This document shows, piece by piece, positions 30,152-38,314 of a stretch of 64,000 bases of DNA (positions within the stretch are counted from its first letter, which is position 1; every line of letters begins with the position of its first letter). The notes under the pieces are model-generated. The model saw only the letters and a list, made by a program, of their open reading frames with translations. It searched no databases and was not told the origin of the DNA. Source of the stretch: Candidatus Competibacteraceae bacterium (GTDB taxonomy: Bacteria > Pseudomonadota > Gammaproteobacteria > Competibacterales > Competibacteraceae); NCBI GenBank assembly GCA_003989085.1, contig RXIV01000008.1, forward strand, positions 62,001 through 126,000. Reading direction: 5' to 3'. Made by a program: the position numbers and the translations under genes.

Positions 30152-31122
30152 ACTATGCGTTGGTCGGGCTGTTTGTGATCGGGCTGTTTGCAGCGTTCCT
30201 GTGGGGCCTGTTCTGGCTGACGCTGGGCGGCGAAACTAAAGTTTATGACCGCTACCGGGTCTATTTCCAGGAGTCGGTCGCCGGTCTTAACCCAAAGGCG
30301 ACGGTGCGTTACCGTGGCGTGCAGATCGGTCAGGTGGAATCTATCCGGCTTGACCCGACGAACCCCGACCGGGTGGATGTAGTGCTGGATATCGAGCGCG
30401 GCACGCCCATTCGCCGCAACACCATTGCGACGTTGTCCACCCGGGGATTGACCGGCATAGCGGCAGTGGAATTGAGCGGCGGCGGCTCCCAATCACTGCC
30501 GTTGGAGAAGGAACCAGAGCAAAGTCTGCCGGTGATTCAGGCGGGGCCGTCGCTGGTAGCGCGGCTGGATGACGCCTTCAACAACATTCTGACCAACGTC
30601 AATACCCTGTCAAATCGGCTGGAGCGGTTATTGGGCGACGAGAACCAGACTGCCCTGACCCAGGTCTTGCAGCATCTGAGCGTCATTACTGGTGCGGTGG
30701 CTGACCGCAGTGACAGCCTCCGCCAGACCTTGGCGAATGTGGAGACATTCACCGGGGCGCTAGCTCAGCGTTCCGAATCATTGGGCAAGGCGCTCGATCA
30801 ACTAACCGCAGGGCTGGAGAAGTCTGGCGATCTGGGTGCGCAGCTCCGGGCGACGCTGAGTGATATTCGGGCCGGCGCCCAGTCAGTGCGCCGTACTGCC
30901 GACACCTTTAATCAGACCAGTCTCGATTTGAGTGGCATAGCCAAGGACGGGCAGCGGGAATTGCAACGGCTGGGACAAACCACGGTGCCGGAGTTGAATG
31001 CGCTGCTGATGCAGATTAACGATCTGGCGGCAGTATTGCAGCAACTAGCGGAATTGTTGGAACAAAATCCCCGCGCCTTACTGTTGGGCAAGCCCAACGG
31101 CAAACCGGGGCCAGGGGAGTGA
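30136..31122 (+). CDS. MCE (MlaD-like) substrate-binding protein with helical tail
   Basis: A 328-residue protein starting at GTG 30136. One membrane anchor (LVGLFVIGLFAAFLWGLFWLTL) is followed by one MCE domain (YRVYFQESVAGLNPKATVRYRGVQIGQVESI, then STRGLTGIAAVELSGGG). A long helical region of about 180 residues, rich in Leu, Ala and Gln, follows (DDAFNNILTNVNTLSNRLERLL onwards). That tail is what distinguishes it from the short mlaD at 14795 and may build a longer channel across the periplasm. It overlaps the ATPase gene by 16 nt. Confidence 0.9.
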   Translation: MYSKVNYALVGLFVIGLFAAFLWGLFWLTLGGETKVYDRYRVYFQESVAGLNPKATVRYRGVQIGQVESIRLDPTNPDRVDVVLDIERGTPIRRNTIATLSTRGLTGIAAVELSGGGSQSLPLEKEPEQSLPVIQAGPSLVARLDDAFNNILTNVNTLSNRLERLLGDENQTALTQVLQHLSVITGAVADRSDSLRQTLANVETFTGALAQRSESLGKALDQLTAGLEKSGDLGAQLRATLSDIRAGAQSVRRTADTFNQTSLDLSGIAKDGQRELQRLGQTTVPELNALLMQINDLAAVLQQLAELLEQNPRALLLGKPNGKPGPGE

Positions 31123-31165
31123 TAATGTTAAAGGCTAAAAAGCTTTTGGCCTTCGATCGCGCCAT

Positions 31166-31194
31166 GCTTTCCGTGTGTCCTGTGGAAAGCTTTT
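31166..31194 (+). terminator. Hairpin between MCE gene and lipoprotein gene
   Basis: GCTTTCC (31166-31172) and GGAAAGC (31184-31190) form a perfect 7-bp stem with an 11-nt loop followed by TTTT. It could partly terminate the operon before the lipoprotein gene or stabilise the upstream message. Confidence 0.45.
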
Positions 31195-31214
31195 AAAGAT
31201 AAAGAGGGAGCAAG

Positions 31215-31826
31215 GTGACTAAGAATAATGCATTGATCTGGATAGTATTTCTTGCGGGATTGGCGCTGGCCGGTTGTACCTTGCCACAGGATAATTCACC
31301 GCCGCCCCAAGCCTATCTGTTGGACGTGGGCGGATTTACCCCGCCGCCAGTCCGACGCGTCGGCAGTAAAATCTTGCTGGTGACTGTTCCAAAGGCTGCG
31401 CCTGGCTTTGATTCCAATCGCATCGCTTATACCAAACAGCCATTGAAGCTGGACTACTACAGCAAGAACGTCTGGAGCGACACACCAGCAAAAATGTTAT
31501 TGCCGGTGTTAGTGCGGGCGTTTGAAGGAACCGGTGCGTTCAAGGCGGTCGTGTCGCCACCTGCGCCAGTGCTGGCCAATTTGCGGGTTGATGTGGACGT
31601 GATCCGCTTGCAGCAGGAGTTCAACGGCCCGTCGAGCCAAGTACGCTTTACCGCCCGCATCAAGGTGGTCGATATGAAAAGCGGTCATGTGCTGGGAACC
31701 CAGGTGTTTGAGGCGCTGGAACCCGCGCCCAGCGCAGATGCCTACGGTGCGGCACAGGCGGCTAATGCAGCTGTGCAGAAGGCGCTCGGTGAGATGATCC
31801 CGTTCGCGCTGCATTATGTGAGTTAA
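31215..31826 (+). CDS. ABC-type transport auxiliary lipoprotein (PqiC/DUF330-like)
   Basis: A 203-residue lipoprotein starting at GTG 31215 behind GAGGGAG. The signal peptide ends in the lipobox LALAGC. The rest (YLLDVGGFTPPP, then SNRIAYTKQPLKLDYYSKNVWSDTPAKMLLPVLVRAFEGTG) follows the pattern of the PqiC/YmbA auxiliary lipoproteins that accompany MCE systems and are thought to sit at the outer membrane. It takes the place that MlaC and MlaA hold in the Mla system, so this second transporter is of the tunnel-like PqiABC or Let-type logic. It is 92 nt behind the MCE gene. Confidence 0.85.
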   Translation: MTKNNALIWIVFLAGLALAGCTLPQDNSPPPQAYLLDVGGFTPPPVRRVGSKILLVTVPKAAPGFDSNRIAYTKQPLKLDYYSKNVWSDTPAKMLLPVLVRAFEGTGAFKAVVSPPAPVLANLRVDVDVIRLQQEFNGPSSQVRFTARIKVVDMKSGHVLGTQVFEALEPAPSADAYGAAQAANAAVQKALGEMIPFALHYVS

Positions 31827-31915
31827 AACTGGCGCGGCATGAGTGGAATCGATATTAAGAAAGCGAGAGTAAGGTTGAGAAATGGGCGTTGCTTATTGGC
31901 AGTGATTTATCGATA

Positions 31916-32512
31916 TTATTTGCGACAGGCGTTCGCCCATAAGTCGGGAAAATAGGTCGCCACTTTTTCTAGGATGCCATATTCGACATTTTTTCTAAGT
32001 GGCTCAAGCTGAAAGCGTTCAGAAGCCCAGACCGCATTTTTAGCGAGTGGATAGTATTTAAGCTGACCGCCAGATTCGCCATACCATTCAAACAGGCTGC
32101 CGGTTGCGTCGTCGCCATTTAATCTTCTAGCAAGTATTTTTGATTTATTACTAACCGTTGGGAAATACCATTTAATCTTATCAATATCAGATATACTCAA
32201 ATTGAATTGGTGTAGTTGATACCACCCTTGTTTGCTCCAAGATAAGACTAAATAATAACTTGATGATAAGTCTACCGATCCGCCTTGCTCGGGACTAATT
32301 GATTGATACCACTGTTTAATAAGATTTAGCAATGCTTTCCCTACTTCAGCTGGCCGTTGTTTGTAATTGCTTTGATCAATGCCTTGTGAATTTAAATAAT
32401 CCCAGAATTTTCCGGCTGAATTTGAGATTTCAATAACTAGTATTACCGATGGCGGACATGGCAATCGATTAATTGGTGCGTTAAAAACCTTGCGTGAACG
32501 GATTTTGCCAGT
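31916..32512 (-). pseudogene. Truncated unknown gene, possible restriction-enzyme remnant
   Basis: The minus strand is open from 32512 down to a stop at 31916. I do not recognise the product. About 175 residues look like real protein: AT-rich codons, many aromatics, segments such as LIKQWYQSISPEQGG and FEWYGESGGQLKYYP. No ATG occurs anywhere in it; the first usable codon is TTG 32464. Its upper end overlaps the methylase fragment on the other strand, so it seems to have lost its 5' end. Lying head-to-head with a DNA methylase fragment, it may be the rest of a restriction endonuclease, which is inference from position alone. Confidence 0.45.
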
Positions 32513-32963
32513 TTATGAAAGACTCAGCACTGTTATCATCGAAAATCTGGACTGGCGAGAGTGCATTGATCGCTATGATCGCGTCAATACTGTTATGTAT
32601 TTTGATCCGCCATATCCCCAAAATGGTTGCAACTATGCTCATAATATGCGCTCGTGGGAAGAACATCATTTGCTGGCTGAACGGTTAAGCAGGACAAAAT
32701 GCAAATGGATTTTATCTTCTTATGATATTCCTGAAATACATAAATTATTTGCCGATTATTTTATAGTTTCAGTACAGTCGGCATCAGGAATGCGGACTCG
32801 CAAAGACGATAGCTCACGGGTTTTAAACAAGGAGGTTTTGATTACTAACTACGTGCCCACTGTTCAGGTTGGTTATGGCAGTATCGAGCTGGACAGCACA
32901 CAAATGGCTTTAGGTTTTTCCGAACAAGGCGTCAAAGAACATCGCTTGGTTTATTACAGATAA
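32400..32963 (+). pseudogene. C-terminal fragment of a DNA N6-adenine methylase (Dam/D12 class)
   Basis: The plus strand is open from 32400, and recognisable similarity begins near 32470 (LKTLRERILPVYERLSTVIIEN). Catalytic motif DPPY is at 32604-32615 (VMYFDPPYPQNG), followed by SWEEHHLLAERLSRTKCKWILSSYD and KEVLITNY, as in phage-type adenine methylases. The N-terminal half with the SAM-binding FxGxG motif is absent upstream in any frame, so the gene is broken. The region is markedly AT-richer than its surroundings, which points to foreign origin. It ends 126 nt before folD. Confidence 0.75.
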
Positions 32964-33044
32964 ATGCCGAGCTAAAGCCACTTAATCAAAGCATTCTTGC
33001 ATACCAACAAGGTATTGACAAGGTAAGTGTAGATATCAAACCGG

Positions 33045-33060
33045 TTGTAATAGAATCAGC
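33045..33060 (+). promoter_or_regulatory. Candidate -10 region for folD
   Basis: TTGTAATAGAATCAGC contains TAGAAT (33051-33056), 33 nt before the folD ATG. It matches 14 of 16 bases of the candidate promoter at 7155-7170. A TTGACA at 33015-33020 lies 30 bp upstream of the hexamer, too far to be its -35. Confidence 0.4.
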
Positions 33061-33089
33061 CCCCCATTTCAGTGTTTGCGAGGATATCC

Positions 33090-33992
33090 ATGGCCACAGC
33101 CACCCTTATTGACGGTAAAAATTTCGCCGCCCGACTACGGACCAGCATTGCCGCCCACGTCGCCCGACTCAAGACCGATTACGGGATGACTCCTGGTTTG
33201 GCGGTGGTGCTGGCCGGTGAAGACCCGGCCAGTCAAATCTATGTCCGCAATAAGGGTTTGCAGGCGCGGGAAGCCGGGATGAACTCCTTTGAATGTCGGT
33301 TGCCGGCCACTGTGACCCAAGCGGAATTACTGAATAAAATCGCTGAATTGAACCGCGATCCAGCGATCAACGGCATTCTGGTGCAATTGCCCTTACCCCG
33401 TCAGATTGATTCACAGACGGTGATTCAGTCGATAGCCGTCGGCAAAGATGTCGATGGTTTTCATCCGCTTAATGCTGGCCTGCTGGCTGTCGGCGGCACT
33501 GCGATGGTTCCCTGCACTCCGCTGGGTTGCCTGATGTTGATCAAGGATCAGGTGGGCGATCTGGCAGGGCAACGGGTGGTGGTGTTGGGGCGCTCAAATA
33601 TCGTGGGCAAACCGATGGCGGCGCTGCTGCTGCGGGAACATTGCACCGTGACCATCGCCCACTCCCGCACCCGCGATCTGGCTGATGAGTGCCGACGAGC
33701 CGATATTCTGATCGCGGCGGTCGGCAAGGCGCACATGGTCAAGGGTGACTGGATCAAGCCAGGGGCGACCGTAATCGATGTCGGGATCAACCGGATTCCC
33801 ACCCCGGACGGCAAGGGCCGGCTGGTCGGCGATGTCGATTTTGCTGCGGCAAGCGAAGTGGCCGGGGCTATTACCCCGGTGCCGGGCGGGGTTGGGCCGA
33901 TGACCATTGCCTGCCTGCTGCTGAATACCCTGACTGCCGCTTGCCGGCAGCATGGTGTTCCAGCGCCGGAAGTCAAACCGGTTCCCGCTTGA
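33090..33992 (+). CDS. folD: Bifunctional methylenetetrahydrofolate dehydrogenase / cyclohydrolase
   Basis: A 300-residue enzyme that interconverts methylene-, methenyl- and formyl-tetrahydrofolate with NADP. The catalytic set reads [14 protein letters not shown], with Tyr51 and Lys55. [11 protein letters not shown] and [13 protein letters not shown] follow, then the NADP loop [19 protein letters not shown] and [15 protein letters not shown]. The start is ATG 33090 with GAGGA 5-6 nt upstream; a GTG at 33072 is also in frame. It links C1 metabolism to purine and fMet-tRNA synthesis. It converges on the TrpB2-like gene downstream. Confidence 0.95.
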   Translation: MATATLIDGKNFAARLRTSIAAHVARLKTDYGMTPGLAVVLAGEDPASQIYVRNKGLQAREAGMNSFECRLPATVTQAELLNKIAELNRDPAINGILVQLPLPRQIDSQTVIQSIAVGKDVDGFHPLNAGLLAVGGTAMVPCTPLGCLMLIKDQVGDLAGQRVVVLGRSNIVGKPMAALLLREHCTVTIAHSRTRDLADECRRADILIAAVGKAHMVKGDWIKPGATVIDVGINRIPTPDGKGRLVGDVDFAAASEVAGAITPVPGGVGPMTIACLLLNTLTAACRQHGVPAPEVKPVPA

Positions 33993-34005
33993 CCTTCATC
34001 ACTAC

Positions 34006-34038
34006 CGCCCCTGGCCGGTGGGCGAGGGGTGTTTCCCC
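34006..34038. terminator. Two small hairpins between convergent folD and trpB-like gene
   Basis: CGCCC (34006-34010) with GGGCG (34020-34024), then GGGG (34026-34029) with CCCC (34035-34038). They sit between two convergent stops and may limit read-through, but neither has a T tract. Confidence 0.3.
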
Positions 34039-34043
34039 GTCGA

Positions 34044-35411
34044 TCAGACCGTCGTTACCACCGGCAGCCCAGCCAACGCCATCGCCAGTTCCGCCTCGTC
34101 ATAGGTCTGATCGGTCAGCTTGCCGGCGAAATAGTCCATGTAGGCCTGCATATCGAAATGGCCGTGGCCGCAGAGATTGAACAGAATTGCCCGGCTCACC
34201 CCTTCCTCCTTGCAACGCAAGGCTTCGTCAATCGCGCCGCGAATGGCGTGATTGGCTTCCGGGGCCGGTAAAATCCCCTCGGTGCGGGCCAGCAGCACCC
34301 CGGCTTCAAAGCAACTAAGCTGGGGATAGGCGCGGGCTTCGATCAAGCCCAGTTGCTTGACATGGCTGACCAGCGGGGCCATGCCGTGATAGCGCAGCCC
34401 GCCGGCGTGGAATCCGGGCGGGGTAAAGGCCGATCCCAAAGTGTGCATCTTGGTCAGTGGGGTCAGATGCGCGGTATCGCCGAAGTCATAGGCATAAGGG
34501 CCGCGGGTCAGGCTGGGGCAGGCCGCCGGTTCGACGGCAATGATCCGCACCTTGCGCCCGCCGCGCAGTTGCGTTCCCAGAAACGGGAAAGCAATCCCGG
34601 CGAAGTTGGAACCGCCGCCAGTGCAACCCACGATGATGTCGGGATAATCGTCGGCCATTTCCAGTTGCGCCATCGCTTCCAGACCCACCACTGTCTGATG
34701 CAGCAGGACATGGTTCAACACCGAACCCAGTGCGTATTTGGTATCTTCGCGCTGGGCCGCAACCTCGACTGCTTCAGAAATGGCGATGCCCAGGCTGCCC
34801 GGATGATCGGGCCGCTGGGCGAGAATCGCCCGACCAGCGGCGGTGCGTTCCGAGGGTGAGGCAATGCAGGTTGCGCCCCAGGTTTCCATCAGCGCCCGGC
34901 GATAGGGTTTCTGGTTGTAGGAAACCCGCACCATGAAAACTTCCACTTCGATCCCGAACAGCGCTCCGGCGAAAGCCAGCGACGATCCCCATTGCCCGGC
35001 GCCGGTTTCGGTAGCGATCCGCTTGACCCCCGCTTCCCGGTTGTAAAAGGCTTGCGGTACAGCGGTGTTGGGCTTGTGGCTGCCCGCGGGGCTGACCCCT
35101 TCGTATTTATAGTAAATCCGCGCTGGAGTGCCGAGCGCCTGTTCCAGCCGGCGTGCGCGATACAGTGGACTGGGGCGCCATTGCCGGTAAATCTCCCGCA
35201 CCGGCTTGGGAATCTGGATCTCGCGCTCGGTGGTGACTTCCTGCTGGATCAGCGATAGCGGAAACAGCGGGGCCAGATCGTCTGGGCTAATCGGTTGTGC
35301 AGTGCCGGGGTGCAGCACCGGCGGCGGCGGAACCGGCAGATCGGCGACCAGGTTGTACCAGGCTTTAGGCATCCGGCTCTCGTCGAGCAGGTATTTAACG
35401 GGTTGAGTCAT
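34044..35411 (-). CDS. TrpB2-type tryptophan synthase beta-like enzyme
   Basis: A 455-residue PLP enzyme of the TrpB2 branch. The PLP lysine is Lys113 in AGSHKPNTA, preceded by [16 protein letters not shown] and YYKYEGVSP. The phosphate-binding loop is [17 protein letters not shown], and [16 protein letters not shown] is the standard beta-chain motif. TrpB2 is longer than TrpB1 (about 400) because of N-terminal and internal insertions, and it usually acts without TrpA, making tryptophan from indole and serine or serving another beta-replacement reaction. No trpA or other trp gene is nearby. It lies downstream of terE on the same strand, separated by a strong hairpin. Confidence 0.9.
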   Translation of the reverse strand: MTQPVKYLLDESRMPKAWYNLVADLPVPPPPVLHPGTAQPISPDDLAPLFPLSLIQQEVTTEREIQIPKPVREIYRQWRPSPLYRARRLEQALGTPARIYYKYEGVSPAGSHKPNTAVPQAFYNREAGVKRIATETGAGQWGSSLAFAGALFGIEVEVFMVRVSYNQKPYRRALMETWGATCIASPSERTAAGRAILAQRPDHPGSLGIAISEAVEVAAQREDTKYALGSVLNHVLLHQTVVGLEAMAQLEMADDYPDIIVGCTGGGSNFAGIAFPFLGTQLRGGRKVRIIAVEPAACPSLTRGPYAYDFGDTAHLTPLTKMHTLGSAFTPPGFHAGGLRYHGMAPLVSHVKQLGLIEARAYPQLSCFEAGVLLARTEGILPAPEANHAIRGAIDEALRCKEEGVSRAILFNLCGHGHFDMQAYMDYFAGKLTDQTYDEAELAMALAGLPVVTTV

Positions 35412-35467
35412 CGTGGATCCTGAAAGGAGAAGGGAAGGGGATCTCAGGTTAAAAGGGCGTCGCCACT

Positions 35468-35498
35468 GGCGCAGGTTAGAGCAGCCCTAACCTGCGCC
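35468..35498 (-). terminator. Strong hairpin after terE
   Basis: GGCGCAGGTTAG (35468-35479) and CTAACCTGCGCC (35487-35498) form a perfect 12-bp stem with a 7-nt loop, 16 nt past the terE stop. On the minus strand TTTT follows only about 20 nt later, so it may be a terminator of non-standard form or a message-stabilising 3' end. Confidence 0.5.
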
Positions 35499-35513
35499 GG
35501 ACAGATGACTGAG

Positions 35514-36092
35514 TTAGCCGAGACTAACGCCATAATCACGGGCGACCGCCGCCAGTCCGCCCGCATAACCCTGACCAATCGCCTTGAACTTCCATTCTTC
35601 ATTGTTGCGATACAGTTCGCCAAAGATCATCGCGGTTTCGATGGAGGCGTCTTCGGACAGGTCGTAGCGGGCAATTTCCTGTTCGCCATCGACATTCAGC
35701 GCCCGGATATAGGCGTTCTGCACCTGGCCAAAATTCTGCTTGCGGGCCTCGGCATCGTGGATGGTGACTACAAACGCCACTTTGGCGGCATTCGGCGTCA
35801 TACGGCTCAGTTCGATCTCGATGACTTCGTCATCGCCCTCGCCCTCGCCAGTGCGGTTATCGCCCTTGTGCAACACCGCGCCCGACGGGTCCTGGACATT
35901 GTTGTAAAACACAAAATGTTGGTCGCTCAATACCTTGCCGCTGGCGTCCAGCACGAACGCCGAAGCGTCCAGATCATAGGCGTTGCCGTCAGTCTTGCGT
36001 AAATCCCACCCCAGACCAAACCGGGCTTTCTTGATCCCCGGCGCCTGCTTGCTCAACGAGACGTTCTGTCCTTTTTGCAAGGAAATCGCCAT
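35514..36092 (-). CDS. terE: TerD-family calcium-binding stress protein (terE position)
   Basis: A 192-residue single TerD domain. It has [27 protein letters not shown] with the acidic calcium-binding residues, [35 protein letters not shown], and the C-terminal [39 protein letters not shown]. Such proteins bind Ca2+ and belong to the Ter system linked to tellurite, phage and DNA-damage resistance. It is the last gene of a canonical terZABCDE series on the minus strand, 20 nt after terD, to which it is closely similar. Confidence 0.92.
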   Translation of the reverse strand: MAISLQKGQNVSLSKQAPGIKKARFGLGWDLRKTDGNAYDLDASAFVLDASGKVLSDQHFVFYNNVQDPSGAVLHKGDNRTGEGEGDDEVIEIELSRMTPNAAKVAFVVTIHDAEARKQNFGQVQNAYIRALNVDGEQEIARYDLSEDASIETAMIFGELYRNNEEWKFKAIGQGYAGGLAAVARDYGVSLG

Positions 36093-36112
36093 CTTTATCC
36101 TCCGTTAGAAAT

Positions 36113-36688
36113 CTAAAGGTTCAGCCCATATTGCCGGCACATCGCCGCCAGCCCACCGGCGTAGCCCTGGCCGACCGCAGTGAAGCGCCATTCACCGTTA
36201 TGCCGGTAGAGTTCACCGAAGATCATCGCGGTTTCGGTTGAAGCATCTTCAGCCAGATCGTAACGGGCGACCTCGACATTGGTTTCGGCGTTGACCAGCC
36301 GGATATAAGCGTTGTTGACTTGGCCGAAATTCTGCTTGCGCTTCTCGGCTTCATGGATGGTGACGGTGAACGCGATTTTCTGCACATCCACCGGCACCCG
36401 GCCCAGATCAATCATGATCGTTTCATCATCGCCTTCGCCGGCCCCAGTCTGGTTGTCGCCGGTGTGCTGTACCGAGCCGCAAGCCGATTTCAACTGGTTG
36501 TAAAAGATAAAGTCGGCCTCGGAGCGAACCTTACCGGTGGCGTTTAGCATGAAGGCCGAAGCATCCAGATCAAAATCCACGCCGTCAGTTGCACGGGCGT
36601 CCCAGCCTAAACCGATCAGGACTTTCTTGAGACCGGGCGCTTCCTTGTCCAGCGACAGCCGACCGCCCTTGTTAAGAGAAATAGCCAT
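36113..36688 (-). CDS. terD: TerD calcium-binding stress protein
   Basis: A 191-residue TerD-domain protein: [59 protein letters not shown] and [37 protein letters not shown]. The acidic cluster expected to bind two calcium ions is intact. It is a close paralogue of the neighbouring terE. About 100 bp, containing a REP-like palindrome, separate it from terC, so it could have partly independent expression. Confidence 0.93.
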   Translation of the reverse strand: MAISLNKGGRLSLDKEAPGLKKVLIGLGWDARATDGVDFDLDASAFMLNATGKVRSEADFIFYNQLKSACGSVQHTGDNQTGAGEGDDETIMIDLGRVPVDVQKIAFTVTIHEAEKRKQNFGQVNNAYIRLVNAETNVEVARYDLAEDASTETAMIFGELYRHNGEWRFTAVGQGYAGGLAAMCRQYGLNL

Positions 36689-36758
36689 TGGGTTGATCCT
36701 CGTTCAATACAGGGGTTATTGGATCACACAATCAGATACCGGTTGAAAACGCCTTTCA

Positions 36759-36783
36759 CTCTCCTCCGCTTACGGGAGAAGGG
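36759..36783. repeat. REP-like palindrome between terC and terD
   Basis: The stretch from CTCTCCTCC to GGGAGAAGGG is an imperfect hairpin resembling the short CTCTCCC/GGGAGAG intergenic palindromes scattered in many proteobacterial genomes. Only this copy is obvious in the window, so its repeat status is presumed. It lies just after the terC stop. Confidence 0.4.
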
Positions 36784-36789
36784 TTCACG

Positions 36790-37818
36790 CTACGACGCAA
36801 CTTCGCCAGCATCCTCCTTTTCGGGGAACAGTAGCGAGGCGATCACCCCCACCGCTAGCGTCCCAAGAATAATCATCAGGCTCAGGTTGGCGGAAAGCTC
36901 CCAACCGGGCCAGTGGAATAGATGGTTGGAGGCTTGCAGCGCTAGCTTGAAAGCGATGAAAAACAGTAGCGCCGCGACCGCCTTGTCCAGATGCGCCAAG
37001 TATTTTTGCGCCGCCGCCAGGACGAAATACAGCGAGCGCAGACCGAGAATGGCGAAAATCACCGCCGAATAGACCAGCAATGGCTCACGGGTCACCGCGA
37101 TCACCGCCGGCACCGAGTCAAAGGCGAAGATGATGTCCGACACCTCGATGCACACCAGGCACAACAACATTGGGGTCGCGTACACCGCTGCCTCGCGGGC
37201 GACGAACAAGCTGGAATCCTGCTGCACCATCGTTTGCACATGCCCATGATCGACAATGAAATGATGTCCATGCAACCGAGGGAAAATCGGCACCAGCTTC
37301 TGGGTCAGCCGCACTGACCAGTGGTCGGAGTAGTCCTCGATCTCATCATCCCCCCCAACCCCGGCCAGCATTTTCCAACCGGTCCAGGCCACAATCGCGG
37401 CGAAGACAAACTCGATCCAGGTGCTCAGGCCAAACAGGCTGGTGCCGAATGCAATGAAAATCATGCGAAAAATCACCGCCCCCAAGATGCCGAAGTACAG
37501 AATCCGGTGCTGCAATGCGCCCTTGATCCCAAATGAGGCGAAAATGGCGACGAACACCATTAGATTGTCCACCGACAATGACTTTTCCAGAATATAGCCA
37601 GCTAGGAAGAGATCGGCGAACTCATCGCCGTGGTGTACTTTCAGGTAGAAGAAAAAGGCGATGGACAGGCAGATCCAGAACAGCGACCAAGCCACCGCAT
37701 TAGGAATGCTGATGTCCTCGCTGTCGCGATGCAGCCGTAAATCAAGCCATACGGAAAAGATCACCACCGCCGCAAAAATGGCGATGGTTTCCAGCGGAAA
37801 ACCAAGATGCTGTTCCAT
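36790..37818 (-). CDS. terC: TerC family integral membrane protein
   Basis: A 342-residue inner-membrane protein with about eight to nine hydrophobic segments. TerC hallmarks are FADLFLAGYILEKSLSVDNLMVFVAIFASFGI near residue 70-100 and DIIFAFDSVPAVIAVTREPLLVYSAVIFAILGLRSLYF near residue 205-240; the acidic residues in both (EKSLSVDN and FAFDSVPA) probably bind metal. Homologues have been linked to manganese export and to metalation of exported enzymes. In Ter clusters TerC is proposed to form a membrane complex with TerB and TerD. It sits between terB (8 nt upstream) and terD. Confidence 0.93.
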   Translation of the reverse strand: MEQHLGFPLETIAIFAAVVIFSVWLDLRLHRDSEDISIPNAVAWSLFWICLSIAFFFYLKVHHGDEFADLFLAGYILEKSLSVDNLMVFVAIFASFGIKGALQHRILYFGILGAVIFRMIFIAFGTSLFGLSTWIEFVFAAIVAWTGWKMLAGVGGDDEIEDYSDHWSVRLTQKLVPIFPRLHGHHFIVDHGHVQTMVQQDSSLFVAREAAVYATPMLLCLVCIEVSDIIFAFDSVPAVIAVTREPLLVYSAVIFAILGLRSLYFVLAAAQKYLAHLDKAVAALLFFIAFKLALQASNHLFHWPGWELSANLSLMIILGTLAVGVIASLLFPEKEDAGEVAS

Positions 37819-37826
37819 CCTGTCTC

Positions 37827-38282
37827 TCAGACCAGATCGAAGTCTTTGGGATTCAGACCCAGTTCCGCACAGATTTTGCGGACAATGGCCTTCTCTTGAT
37901 CATCGAAGTTGCCGTCGGCTGCGCCAATCGCGCAGCAGACCCGCACCATCAGCTTTGCCTCGGCTTCGTTATTCTTGACCTTGACCACGGCTTGCAAGGC
38001 GCTGGCTTGGCCGATCTGGTAATCAAATTCAAATTGCCGGGAATACTTGTCAAAAATGGTAATGACCTCTTCGGTGCTAAAAACGGACAGCATCTCGGAG
38101 TTACGCAGAAAGCCCATCATCTTCTGCTTTTCTTCGGGCCGAACGACGCCATCGGCATGCGCCACCAGCACGCAGCCCGCTACCACCGCCTCCAGAAAGC
38201 CTTTGTTGCGGATTTTGGCGACTTCGTTTTTCATGCTGGCGGAGACTTCGCTGTAACGCTGTTTCAACCATTCGAGAGCCAT
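37827..38282 (-). CDS. terB: TerB tellurite-resistance protein
   Basis: A 151-residue all-helical cytoplasmic protein of the TerB family. It shows the duplicated acidic motif typical of the fold: AHADGVVRPEEKQKM in the first half and GAADGNFDDQEKAIVRKI in the second, both likely metal-binding. TerB is proposed to bridge membrane TerC with soluble TerD-type proteins. It lies 32 nt after terA and 8 nt before terC. Confidence 0.94.
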   Translation of the reverse strand: MALEWLKQRYSEVSASMKNEVAKIRNKGFLEAVVAGCVLVAHADGVVRPEEKQKMMGFLRNSEMLSVFSTEEVITIFDKYSRQFEFDYQIGQASALQAVVKVKNNEAEAKLMVRVCCAIGAADGNFDDQEKAIVRKICAELGLNPKDFDLV

Positions 38283-38314
38283 AGCAGATTCCTCAGAAGT
38301 TGTTGGAAACGGGA

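Noticed and set aside
33015..33043. A TTGACA at 33015-33020 as the -35 of a folD promoter
   Set aside because: No acceptable -10 lies 16-18 bp downstream, and the nearest TAGAAT is 30 bp away.
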